DNA from: Metridium senile
Lineage: Eukaryota; Cnidaria; Anthozoa; Actiniaria; Metridiidae
NCBI GenBank assembly: GCA_949775045.1
Contig: OX459100.1
Span: 14,502,447 to 14,566,446 of the forward strand
Direction of reading: 5' to 3'
DNA length: 64,000 bases
Shown one piece after another: positions 52,961-64,000 of the stretch (its first letter is position 1; every line of letters begins with the position of its first letter). The notes beneath the pieces are model-generated. The model had not been told where the DNA came from and did not search any database. It saw only the letters and a program-made list of their open reading frames with translations. The position numbers and the translations under genes are program-made.

Positions 52961-55182
52961 CGACAAAAAATGATCGCCTAGACTCTGTTAGTAATGTCCG
53001 AGAATATTAGAGCATTCTGATAAATCTGCAAGATTTTATTTAGAAAAAACTACAAAATCCTACCCAGAATGCAATATGGCCTATAGGGTTATCTGAAAAT
53101 GTGTCAAAAAGATCGGGGTTTTCAGCACAAAATGCTCGCCTAGACCCTGTTAGTAATGTCTGAAATATTAGAGCATTCTGATATATCCGCAAGATTTCAT
53201 TTAGAAAAAACTACAAAAAAAATACCCAGAATGCAGTATGGCCTATAGGGTTATCTGAAAATGTGTCAAAAAGATCGGGGTTTTCGGGACAAAGTGATTG
53301 CCTAGACCATGTTAGTAATGTATAGAAATATTGGAGCATTCTGATATATCTGCAAGATTTTATTTACAAAAAATTACAAAATCATACACAGAATGCAATA
53401 TGGCCTATAGGGTTATCTGAAAATGTGTCAAAAAGAGCGCGGTTTTCGTGACAAAGTGATTGCCTAGACCATGTTAGTAATGTCTGGAAATATTAGAGCT
53501 TTCTGATATATCCGCAAGATTTTATTTAGAAAAAACTACAAAATCCTACCCAGAAAGCAATATGGCCTATAGGGTTATCTGAAAATGTGTCAAAAAGATC
53601 GGGGTTCTCGGCACAAAGTGATCGCCTAGACCCTGTTAGTAATGTCTGGAAATATTAGAGCATTCTGATATATCCGCAAGATTTCATTTAGAAAAAAACT
53701 ACAAAAAAATACCCAGAATGCAGTATGGCCTATAGGGTTATCTGAAAATGTGTCAAAAAGATCGGGGTTGTCGGCACAAAGTGATCGCCTAGACCTTGTT
53801 AGTAATGTCTGAGAATATTAGAGCATTCTGATAAATCCGCAAGATTTTATTTAGAAAAAACTACAAAATCCTACCCAGAATGCAATATGGTATATAGGGG
53901 GATCTTAAAATGTGTCAAAAAGATCGGGGTTTTCTGCAAAAAATGATCGCCTAGATCCTGTTAGTAATGTCTGAGAATATTAGAGCATTCTGATAAATCT
54001 GCAAGATTTTATTTAGAAAAAACTACAAAATCCTACCCAGAATGCAATATGGCATATAGGGTTATCTGAAAATGTGTCAAAAAGATCAAGGTTTTCGACA
54101 AAAAATGATCGCCTAGACCCTGTTAGTAATGTCTGAGAATATTAGAGCATTCTGATAAGTCTGCAAGATTTTATTTAGAAAAAACTACAAAATCCTACCC
54201 AGAATGCAACTTGGCCTATAGGGTGATCTTAAAATGGGTCAAAAAGATCGGGGTTTTTAGCAAAAAAAATGATCGCCTAGACCTTGTTAGTAATGTCTGA
54301 GAATATTAGAGCATTCTGATAAATCCGCAAGATTTTATTTAGAAAAAACTACAAAATCCTACCCAGAATGCAATATGGTATATAGGGGGATCTTAAAATG
54401 TGTCAAAAAGATCGGGGTTTTCTGCAAAAAATTATCGCCTAGATCCTGTTAGTAATGTCTGAGAATATTAGAGCATTCTGATAAATCTGCAAGATTTTAT
54501 TTAGAAAAAACTACAAAATCCTACCCAGAATGCAATATGGCTTATAGGGTTATCTGAAAATGTGTCAAAAAGATCAAGGTTTTCGGCAAAAAATGATCGC
54601 CTAGACCCTGTTAGTAATGTCTGAGAATATTAGAGCATTCTGATAAGTCTGCAAGATTTTATTTAGAAAAAACTACAAAATCCTACCCAGAATGCAACTT
54701 GGCCTATATGGTGATCTTAAAATGGGTCAAAAAGATCGGGGTTTTTAGCAAAAAAATGATCGCCTAGACCTTGTTAGTAATGTCTGAGAATATTAGAGCA
54801 TTCTGATAAATCTGCAAGATTTTATTTAGAAAAAACTACAAAATCCTACCCAGAATATGGCCTTGAGGGTGATCTTAAAATGTTTCAAAAAGATCGGGGT
54901 TATCGACAAAAAATGATCGCCTAGACTCTGTTAGTAATGTCCGAGAATATTAGAGCATTCTGATAAATCTGCAAGATTTTATTTAGAAAAAACTACAAAA
55001 TCCTACCCAGAATGCAATATGGCATATAGGGGGATCTTAAAATGTGTCAAAAAGATCGGGGTTTTCTGCAAAAAATGATCGCCTAGATCCTGTTAGTAAT
55101 GTCTGAGAATATTAGAGCATTCTGATAAATCTGCAAGATTTTATTTAGAAAAAACTACAAAATCCTACCCAGAATGAAATAT
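52961..55182 (+). repeat. 19-monomer-spaced partial repeat plus mixed monomers
   Basis: 52961-53820 repeats 49870-50735 at offset about 3,086 bp (19 monomers), including the C-to-D fusion at 53318. The remainder resembles 43-44.2 kb in order. One monomer near 54862 has CCTTGAGGG in place of CCTTTAGGG. Confidence 0.75.
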
Positions 55183-56642
55183 GTCCTATAGGGTGATCTT
55201 AAAATGTTTCAAAAAGATCGGGGTTTTCGACAAAAAAATGATCGCCTAGACCCTGTTAGTAATGTCTAAGAATATTAGAGCATTCTGATAAATCTGCAAG
55301 ATTTTATTTAGAAAAAACTACAAAATCCTACCCAGAATGCAATATGGCATATAGATGGATCTTAAAATGGGTCAAAAAGATCGGTGTTTTCGGCAAAAAA
55401 TGATCGCCTAGACCTTGTTAGTAATGTCTGAGAATATTAGAGCATTCTGATAAATCCGCAAGATTTTATTTAGAAAAAACTACAAAATCCTACCCAGAAT
55501 GCAATATGGTATATAGGGGGATCTTAAAATGTGTAAAAAAGATCGGGGTTTTCTGCAAAAAATTATCGCCTAGATCCTGTTAGTAATGTCTGAGAATATT
55601 AGAGCATTCTGATAAACCCGCAAGATTTTATTTAGAAAAAACTACAAAATCCTACCCAGTATGCAATATGGTATATAGGGTTATCTGAAAATGTGTCAAA
55701 AAGATCGGAGTTTTCAGCACAAAATGCTCGCCTAGACCCTGTTAGTAATGTCTGTAAATCTTAGAGCATTCTGATATACCTGAAAGATTTCATTTCGAAA
55801 AAACTACAAAATCCTACCAAGAGTGCAACTTGGCTTATAGGGTGATCTTAAAATGGGTCAAAAAGATCGGGGTTTTCGACAAAAAATGATCGCCTAGACC
55901 TTGTTAGTAATGTCTGAGAATATTAGAGCATTCTGATAAATCCGCAAGATTTTATTTAGAAAAAACTACAAAATCCTACCCAGAATGCAATATGGTATAT
56001 AGGGTTATCTGAAAATGTGTCAAAAAGATCGGGGTTTTCAGCACAAAATGCTCGCCTAGACCCTGTTAGTAATGTCTGTAAATCTTAGAGCATTCTGATA
56101 TACCTGAAAGATTTCATTTCGAAAAAACTACAAAATCCTACCAAGAGTGCAACTTGGCTTATAGGGTGATCTTAAAATGGGTCAAAAAGATCGGGGTTTT
56201 CGACAAAAAATGATCGCCTAGACCTTGTTAGTAATGTCTGAGAATATTAGAGCATTCTGATAAATCTGCAAGATTTTATTTAGAAAAAACTACAAAATCC
56301 TACTCAGAATGCAATATGGCCTATAGGGTGATCTTAAACTGTTTCAAAAAGATCGGGGTTTTCGACAAAAAATGATCGCCTAGACCCTGTTAGTAATGTC
56401 TGAGAATATTAGAGCATTCTGATAAGTCTGCAAGATTTTATTTAGAAAAAACTACAAAATCCTACCCAGAATGCAATATGGCCTATAGGGTGATCTTTAA
56501 ATGTGTCATAAAGATCGGGGTTTTCGACAAAAAATGATGACCTAGACCCTGTTAGTAATGTCTGAGAATATTAGAGCATTCTCATAAATCCGCAAGATTT
56601 TATTTAGAAAAAACTACAAAATCCTACGCAGAATGCAATAAT
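55183..56642 (+). repeat. 9-monomer HOR (right-hand type), copy 1
   Basis: Offset 1,460 bp to the next copy: GTCCTATAGGG at 55183/56643 and GTGTAAAAAAGATC at 55529/56989. About 1.08 kb matches. The unit contains the GTCTAAGAATATT, GCATATAGATGG, GATCGGAGTTTTC and two type E monomers. The same succession is embedded in the 20-, 24- and 33-35-monomer units of 24-42 kb. Confidence 0.8.
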
Positions 56643-57702
56643 GTCCTATAGGGTGATCTTAAAATGTTTCAAAAAGATCGGGGTTTTCGACAAAAAAATG
56701 ATCGCCTAGACCCTGTTAGTAATGTCTAAGAATATTAGAGCATTCTGATAAATCTGCAAGATTTTATTTAGAAAAAACTACAAAATCCTACCCAGAATGC
56801 AATATGGCATATAGATGGATCTTAAAATGGGTCAAAAAGATCGCTGTTTTCGGCAAAAAATGATCGCCTAGACCTTGTTAGTAATGTCTGAGAATATTAG
56901 AGCATTCTGATAAATCCGCAAGATTTTATTTAGAAAAAACTACAAAATCCTACCCAGAATGCAATATGGTATATAGGGGGATCTTAAAATGTGTAAAAAA
57001 GATCGGGGTTTTCTGCAAAAAATTATCGCCTAGATCCTGTTAGTAATGTCTGAGAATATTAGAGCATTCTGATAAACCCGCAAGATTTTATTTAGAAAAA
57101 ACTACAAAATCCTACCCAGAATGCAATATGGTATATAGGGTTATCTGAAAATGTGTCAAAAAGATCGGAGTTTTCAGCACAAAATGCTCGCCTAGACCCT
57201 GTTAGTAATGTCTGTAAATCTTAGAGCATTCTGATATACCTGAAAGATTTCATTTCGAAAAAACTACAAAATCCTACCAAGAGTGCAACTTGGCTTATAG
57301 GGTGATCTTAAAATGGGTCAAAAAGATCGGGGTTTTCGACAAAAAATGATCGCCTAGACCTTGTTAGTAATGTCTGAGAATATTAGAGCATTCTCATAAA
57401 TCCGCAAGATTTTATTTAGAAAAAACTACAAAATCCTACCCAGAATGCAATATGGTATATAGGGTTATCTGAAAATGTGTCAAAAAGATCGGGGTTTTCA
57501 GCACAAAATGCTCGCCTAGACCCTGTTAGTAATGTCTGTAAATCTTAGAGCATTCTGATATACCTGAAAGATTTCATTTCGAAAAAACTACAAAATCCTA
57601 CCAAGAGTGCAACTTGGCTTATAGGGTGATCTTAAAATGGGTCAAAAAGATCGGGGTTTTCGACAAAAAATGATCGCCTAGACCTTGTTAGTAATGTCTG
57701 AG
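56643..57702 (+). repeat. 9-monomer HOR (right-hand type), copy 2
   Basis: Matches copy 1 with private changes: an extra A in GCAATAATGTCC near 56638, ACGCAGAATG near 56627, GATCGCTGTTTTC near 56840 and CATTCTCATAAATCC near 57395. It ends at a switch into the type C-D succession. Confidence 0.8.
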
Positions 57703-60700
57703 AATATTAGAGCATTCTGATATATCCGCAAGATTTCATTTAGAAAAAACTACAAAAAAATACCCAGAATGCAGTATGGCCTATAGGGTTCTCTGAAAAT
57801 GTGTCAAAAAGATCGGGGTTTTCGGGACAAAGTGATTGCCTAGACCATGTTAGTAATGTCTGGAAATATTAGAGCTTTCTGATATATCCGCAAGATTGTA
57901 TTTAGAAAAAATTCTAAAATCCTACCCAGAATGCAATTTGGCCTATAGGGTTATCTGAAAATGTGTCAAAAAGATCGCGGTTTTCGGCACAAAGTGATCG
58001 TCTAGACCCTGTTAGTAATGTCTGGAAATATTAGAGCATTCTGATAAATCTGCAAGATTTTATTTAGAAAAAACTACAAAATCCTACTCAGAATGCAATA
58101 TGGCCTATAGGGTGATCTTAAAATGTTTCAAAAAGATCAAGGTTTTCGGCAAAAAATGATCGCCTAGACCCTGTTAGTAATGTCTGAGAATATTAGAGCA
58201 TTCTGATAAGTCTGCAAGATTTTATTTAGAAAAAACTACAAAATCCTACCCAGAATGCAACATGGCCTATAGGGTGATCTTAAAATGGGTCAAAAAGATC
58301 GGGGTTTTCGGCAACAAATTATCGCCTAGACCTTGTTAGTAATGTCTGAGGATATTAGAGCATTCTGATAAATCCGCAAGATTTTATTTAGAAAAAACTA
58401 CAAAATCCTACCCAGAATGCAATATGGCCTATAGGGTGATCTTAAACTGTTTCAAAAAGATCGGGGTTTTCGACAAAAAATGATCGCCTAGACCCTGTTA
58501 GTAATGTCTGAGAATATTAGATCATTCTGATAAGTCTGCAAGATTTTATTTAGAAAAAAACTACAAAATCCTACCCAGAATGCAATATGGCCTATAGGGT
58601 GATCTTTAAATGTGTCATAAAGATCGGGGTTTTCGACAAAAAATGATGACCTAGACCCTGTTAGTAATGTCTGAGAATATTAGAGCATTCTCATAAATCC
58701 GCAAGATTTTATTTAGAAAAAACTACAAAATCCTACCCAGAATGCAATATGGCCTATAGGGTGATCTTAAAATGTTTCAAAAAGATCATGGTTTTCGGCA
58801 AAAAATGATCGCCTAGACCCTGTTAGTAATGTCTGAGAATATTAGAGCATTCTGATAAGTCTGCAAGATTTTATTTAGAAAAAACTACAAAATCCTACCC
58901 AGAATGCAATATGGCCTATAGGGTGATCTTAAAATGTTTCAAAAAGATCGGGGTTTTCAGCGAAAAATGATCGCCTAGACCTTATTAGTAATGTCTGAGA
59001 ATATTAGAGCATTCTGATAAACCCGCAAGATTTTATTTAGAAAAAACTACAAAATCCTACCCAGAATGCAATATGTCCTATAGGGGGATCTTAAAATGTT
59101 TCAAAAAGATCGGGGTTTTCGACAAAAAAATGATCGCCTAGACCCTGTTAGTAATGTCTAAGAATATTAGAGCATTCTGATAAATCTGCAAGATTTTATT
59201 TAGAAAAAACTACAAAATCCTACCCAGAATGCAATATGGCCTATAGGGTGATCTTAAAATGTTTCAAAAAGATCGGGGTTTTCAGCAAAAAATGATCGCC
59301 TAGACCTTATTAGTAATGTCTGAGAATATTAGAGCATTCTGATAAACCCGCAAGATTTTATTTAGAAAAAATTACAAAATCCTACCCAGAATGCAATATG
59401 TCCTATAGGGTGATCTTAAAATGTTTCAAAAAGATCGGGGTTTTCGACAAAAAAATGATCGCCTAGACCCTGTTAGTAATGTCTAAGAATATTAGAGCAT
59501 TCTGATAAATCTGCAAGATTTTATTTAGAAAAAACTACAAAATCCTACCCAGAATGCAATATGGCATATAGATGGATCTTAAAATGGGTCAAAAAGATCG
59601 GTGTTTTCGGCAAAAAATGATCGCCTAGACCTTGTTAGTAATGTCTGAGAATATTAGAGCATTCTGATAAATCGGCAAGATTTTATTTAGAAAAAACTAC
59701 AAAATCCTACCCAGAATGCAATATGGTATATAGGGGGATCTTAAAATGTGTAAAAAAGATCGGGGTTTTCTGCAAAAAATTATCGCCTAGATCCTGTTAG
59801 TAACGTCTGAGAATATTAGAGCATTCTGATAAACCCGCAAGATTTTATTTAGAAAAAACTACAAAAACCTACCCAGAATGCAATATGGTATATAGGGTTA
59901 TCTGAAAATGTGTCAAAAAGATCGGGGTTTTCAGCACAAAATGCTCGCCTAGACCCTGTTAGTAATGTCTGTAAATCTTAGAGCATTCTGATATACCTGA
60001 AAGATTTCATTTCGAAAAAACTACAAAATCCTACCAAGAGTGCAACTTGGCTTATAGGGTGATCTTAAAATGGGTCAAAAAGATCGGGGTTTTCGACAAA
60101 AAATGATCGCCTAGACCTTGTTAGTAATGTCTGAGAATATTAGAGCATTCTGATAAATCCGCAAGATTTTATTTAGAAAAAATTACAAAATCCTACCCAG
60201 AATGCAATATGTCCTATAGGGTGATCTTAAAATGTTTCAAAAAGATCGGGGTTTTCGACAAAAAAATGATCGCCTAGACCCTGTTAGTAATGTCTAAGAA
60301 TATTAGAGCATTCTGATAAATCTGCAAGATTTTATTTAGAAAAAACTACAAAATCCTACCCAGAATATGGCCTTTAGGGTGATCTTAAAATGTTTCAAAA
60401 AGATCGGGGTTATCGACAAAAAATGATCGCCTAGACTCTGTTAGTAATGTCCGAGAATATTAGAGCATTCTGATAAATCCGCAAGATTTTATTTAGAAAA
60501 AACTACAAAATCCTACCCAGAATGCAATATGGTATATAGGGGGATCTTAAAATGTGTCAAAAAGATCGGGGTTTTCTGCAAAAAATTATCGCCTAGATCC
60601 TGTTAGTAATGTCTGAGAATATTAGAGCATTCTGATAAATCTGCAAGATTTTATTTAGAAAAAACTACAAAATCCTACCCAGAATGCAATATGGCCTATA

Positions 60701-60779
60701 GGGTTATCTGAAAATGTGTCAAAAAGATCGGGGTTTTCAGCACAAAATGCTCGCCTAGACCCTGTTAGTAATGTCTGGA
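57703..60779 (+). repeat. 17-19-monomer HOR, copy 1
   Basis: Offset 3,077 bp (19 monomers) on its left side: type C hairpin 57901/60978 and TAAACTGTTTC 58443/61520. Offset 2,751 bp (17 monomers) on its right side: GTGTAAAAAAG 59746/62497. The difference is a two-monomer duplication (59075 and 59400) present only in this copy. A type D-like unit near 57975-58040 fuses straight into an ordinary monomer. Confidence 0.85.
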
Positions 60780-63529
60780 AATATTAGAGCATTCTGATAT
60801 ATCCGCAAGATTTCATTTAGAAAAAACTACAAAAAAATACCCAGAATGCAGTATGGCCTATAGGGTTATCTGAAAATGTGTCAAAAAGATCGGGGTTTTC
60901 GGGACAAAGTGATTGCCTAGACCATGTTAGTAATGTCTGGAAATATTAGAGCTTTCTGATATATCCGCAAGATTGTATTTAGAAAAAATTCTAAAATCCT
61001 ACCCAGAATGCAATTTGGCCTATAGGGTTATCTGAAAATGTGTCAAAAAGATCGCGGTTTTCGGCACAAAGTGATCGTCTAGACCCTGTTAGTAATGTCT
61101 GGAAATATTAGAGCATTCTGATAAATCTGCAAGATTTTATTTAGAAAAAACTACAAAATCCTACTCAGAATGCAATATGGCCTATAGGGTGATCTTAAAA
61201 TGTTTCAAAAAGATCAAGGTTTTCGGCAAAAAATGATCGCCTAGACCCTGTTAGTAATGTCTGAGAATATTAGAGCATTCTGATAAGTCTGCAAGATTTT
61301 ATTTAGAAAAAACTACAAAATCCTACCCAGAATGCAACATGGCCTATAGGGTGATCTTAAAATGGGTCAAAAAGATCGGGGTTTTCGGCAACAAATTATC
61401 GCCTAGACCTTGTTAGTAATGTCTGAGGATATTAGAGCATTCTGATAAATCCGCAAGATTTTATTTAGAAAAAACTACAAAATCCTACCCAGAATGCAAT
61501 ATGCCCTATAGGGTGATCTTAAACTGTTTCAAAAAGATCGGGGTTTTCGACAAAAAATGATCGCCTAGACCCTGTTAGTAATGTCTGAGAATATTAGAGC
61601 ATTCTGATAAGTCTGCAAGATTTTATTTAGAAAAAACTACAAAATCCTACCCAGAATGCAATATGGCCTATAGGGTGATCTTTAAATGTGTCATAAAGAT
61701 CGGGGTTTTCGACAAAAAATGATGACCTAGACCCTGTTAGTAATGTCTGAGAATATTAGAGCATTCTCATAAATCCGCAAGATTTTATTTAGAAAAAACT
61801 ACAAAATCCTACCCAGAATGCAATATGGCCTATAGGGTGATCTTAAAATGTTTCAAAAAGATCATGGTTTTCGGCAAAAAATGATCGCCTAGACCCTGTT
61901 AGTAATGTCTGAGAATATTAGAGCATTCTGATAAGTCTGCAAGATTTTATTTAGAAAAAACTACAAAATCCTACCCAGAATGCAATATGGCCTATAGGGT
62001 GATCTTAAAATGTTTCAAAAAGATCGGGGTTTTCAGCAAAAAATGATCGCCTAGACCTTATTAGTAATGTCTGAGAATATTAGAGCATTCTGATAAACCC
62101 GCAAGATTTTATTTAGAAAAAATTACAAAATCCTACCCAGAATGCAATATGTCCTATAGGGTGATCTTAAAATGTTTCAAAAAGATCGGGGTTTTCGACA
62201 AAAAAATGATCGCCTAGACCCTGTTAGTAATGTCTAAGAATATTAGAGCATTCTGATAAATCTGCAAGATTTTATTTAGAAAAAACTACAAAATCCTACC
62301 CAGAATGCAATATGGCATATAGATGGATCTTAAAATGGGTCAAAAAGATCGGTGTTTTCGGCAAAAAATGATCGCCTAGACCTTGTTAGTAATGTCTGAG
62401 AATATTAGAGCATTCTGATAAATCGGCAAGATTTTATTTAGAAAAAACTACAAAATCCTACCCAGAATGCAATATGGTATATAGGGGGATCTTAAAATGT
62501 GTAAAAAAGATCGGGGTTTTCTGCAAAAAATTATCGCCTAGATCCTGTTAGTAATGTCTGAGAATATTAGAGCATTCTGATAAACCCGCAAGATTTTATT
62601 TAGAAAAAACTACAAAAACCTACCCAGAATGCAATATGGTATATAGGGTTATCTGAAAATGTGTCAAAAAGATCGGGGTTTTCAGCACAAAATGCTCGCC
62701 TAGACCCTGTTAGTAATGTCTGTAAATCTTAGAGCATTCTGATATACCTGAAAGATTTCATTTCGAAAAAACTACAAAATCCTACCAAGAGTGCAACTTG
62801 GCTTATAGGGTGATCTTAAAATGGGTCAAAAAGATCGGGGTTTTCGACAAAAAATGATCGCCTAGACCTTGTTAGTAATGTCTGAGAATATTAGAGCATT
62901 CTGATAAGTCTGCAAGATTTTATTTAGAAAAAACTACAAAATCCTACCCAGAATGCAACTTGGCCTATAGGGTGATCTTAAAATGGGTCAAAAAGATCGG
63001 TGTTTTTAGCAAAAAAATGATAGCCTAGACCTTGTTAGTAATGTCTGAGAATATTAGAGCATTCTGATAAATCTGCAAGATTTTATTTAGAAAAAACTAC
63101 AAAATCCTACCCAGAATATGGCCTTTAGGGTGATCTTAAAATGTTTCAAAAAGATCGGGGTTATCGACAAAAAATGATCGCCTAGACTCTGTTAGTAATG
63201 TCCGAGAATATTAGAGCATTCTGATAAATCCGCAAGATTTTATTTAGAAAAAACTACAAAATCCTACCCAGAATGCAATATGGTATATAGGGGGATCTTA
63301 AAATGTGTCAAAAAGATCGGGGTTTTCTGCAAAAAATTATCGCCTAGATCCTGTTAGTAATGTCTGAGAATATTAGAGCATTTTGATAAATCTGCAAGAT
63401 TTTATTTAGAAAAAACTACAAAATCCTACCCAGAATGCAATATGGCCTATAGGGTTATCTGAAAATGTGTCAAAAAGATCGGGGTTTTCAGCACAAAATG
63501 CTCGCCTAGACCCTGTTAGTAATGTCTGG
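60780..63529 (+). repeat. 17-monomer HOR, copy 2
   Basis: Continues the same order at offset 2,751 bp to the third, truncated copy: CAGAATATGGCC 60361/63112 and type C hairpin 60978/63729. Private changes include ATGCCCTATAGGG near 61500. The CATTTTGATAAATC change near 63380 lies at the matching place shortly before the next copy. Confidence 0.85.
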
Positions 63530-64000
63530 AAATATTAGAGCATTCTGATATATCCGCAAGATTTCATTTAGAAAAAACTACAAAAAAATACCCAGAATGC
63601 AGTATGGCCTATAGGGTTATCTGAAAATGTGTCAAAAAGATCGGGGTTTTCGGGACAAAGTGATTGCCTAGACCATGTTAGTAATGTCTGGAAATATTAG
63701 AGCTTTCTGATATATCCGCAAGATTGTATTTAGAAAAAATTCTAAAATCCTACCCAGAATGCAATTTGGCCTATAGGGTTATCTGAAAATGTGTCAAAAA
63801 GATCGCGGTTTTCGGCACAAAGTGATCGTCTAGACCCTGTTAGTAATGTCTGGAAATATTAGAGCATTCTGATAAATCTGCAAGATTTTATTTAGAAAAA
63901 ACTACAAAATCCTACTCAGAATGCAATATGGCCTATAGGGTGATCTTAAAATGTTTCAAAAAGATCAAGGTTTTCGGCAAAAAATGATCGCCTAGACCCT
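63530..64000 (+). repeat. 17-monomer HOR, copy 3, cut by window end
   Basis: About three monomers repeating 60779-61249 (types C, D-fusion and CTACTCAGAATGC). The array clearly continues beyond the window. Confidence 0.85.

Larger units (their letters stand above)
1450..64000 (+). repeat. Forward ~162 bp satellite array
   Basis: About 386 head-to-tail monomers with no reversal and no foreign insertion that I could find by reading through. Landmarks recur every ~162 bp: GATCGCCTAGACC, TTAGTAATGTC, AATATTAGAGC, TTTAGAAAAAACTACAAAATC, CAGAATGC, CCTATAGGG and CAAAAAGATCGGGG. GC content of the consensus is about 35%. Copies differ by substitutions and small indels that define recurring monomer types arranged in higher-order units. 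The monomer length falls in the 150-180 bp range common for centromeric satellites of plants and animals, so a centromeric role is plausible but not proven. No alpha-satellite, CENP-B box or telomere array is recognised. I do not recognise the family. Confidence 0.97.

Noticed and set aside
1450..64000. CRISPR array
   Set aside because: The repeating unit is 162 bp with no separation into short identical repeats and unique spacers; variation is spread over the whole unit.
1450..64000. Primate alpha satellite or another named family
   Set aside because: Monomer length and sequence do not match alpha satellite as I know it, and I cannot place it in any named plant or animal family without a database search.

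Overview
The window is one long satellite DNA array. I see no protein-coding gene, no RNA gene and no transposable element in it. It consists of about 390 tandem copies of an AT-rich (about 35% GC) monomer of about 162 bp, with no non-satellite insertion that I could spot. This can only be a eukaryotic genome, most likely centromeric or other constitutive heterochromatin. I do not recognise the monomer as a named family, so I do not name a species. The 200-base N run at 1250-1449 is the size of a default scaffolding gap in some Hi-C scaffolders, which suggests a long-read, chromosome-scale assembly.

Layout: 1-1249 holds about 7.7 monomers in the reverse orientation, organised as a 4-monomer (648 bp) higher-order repeat with private variants. 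1250-1449 is the gap. 1450-64000 holds about 386 monomers, all in the forward orientation. Within the forward array, monomer variants recur in fixed order as higher-order repeats (HORs). 9-monomer units of about 1.45 kb dominate the left part: 1999/3454, 14755/16207, 17500/18954, and again 55183/56643. The stretch 23.7-48.4 kb is a chain of younger tandem segmental duplications of 33-35, 20, 24, 8, 14 and 11 monomers, each sharing a long identical-looking stretch with its neighbour. A 17-19 monomer unit repeats from 57.7 kb to the window end. Segments near 21.2-25.7 kb recur at 48.4-53 kb, so the 23.7-48.4 kb block looks like an expansion inside an older array.

The most interesting sequence-level signal is a nested dyad symmetry covering about 74 bp of each monomer, centred near an A6 run. 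The outer arms are GCATTCTG and CAGAATGC. In one variant of about 20 copies both arms changed together (GCTTTCTG and CAGAAAGC), which preserves pairing. In another variant the outer arms no longer match fully but the inner core became a perfect 7-bp hairpin. A perfect 8-bp palindrome (CCTATAGG) lies just beyond the dyad. Such dyads are of interest because non-B DNA has been proposed to help specify centromeres that lack CENP-B boxes, and I find no CENP-B box here.

The recurrent 62-codon open frames are a by-product of the monomer being 54 codons long and are not genes.
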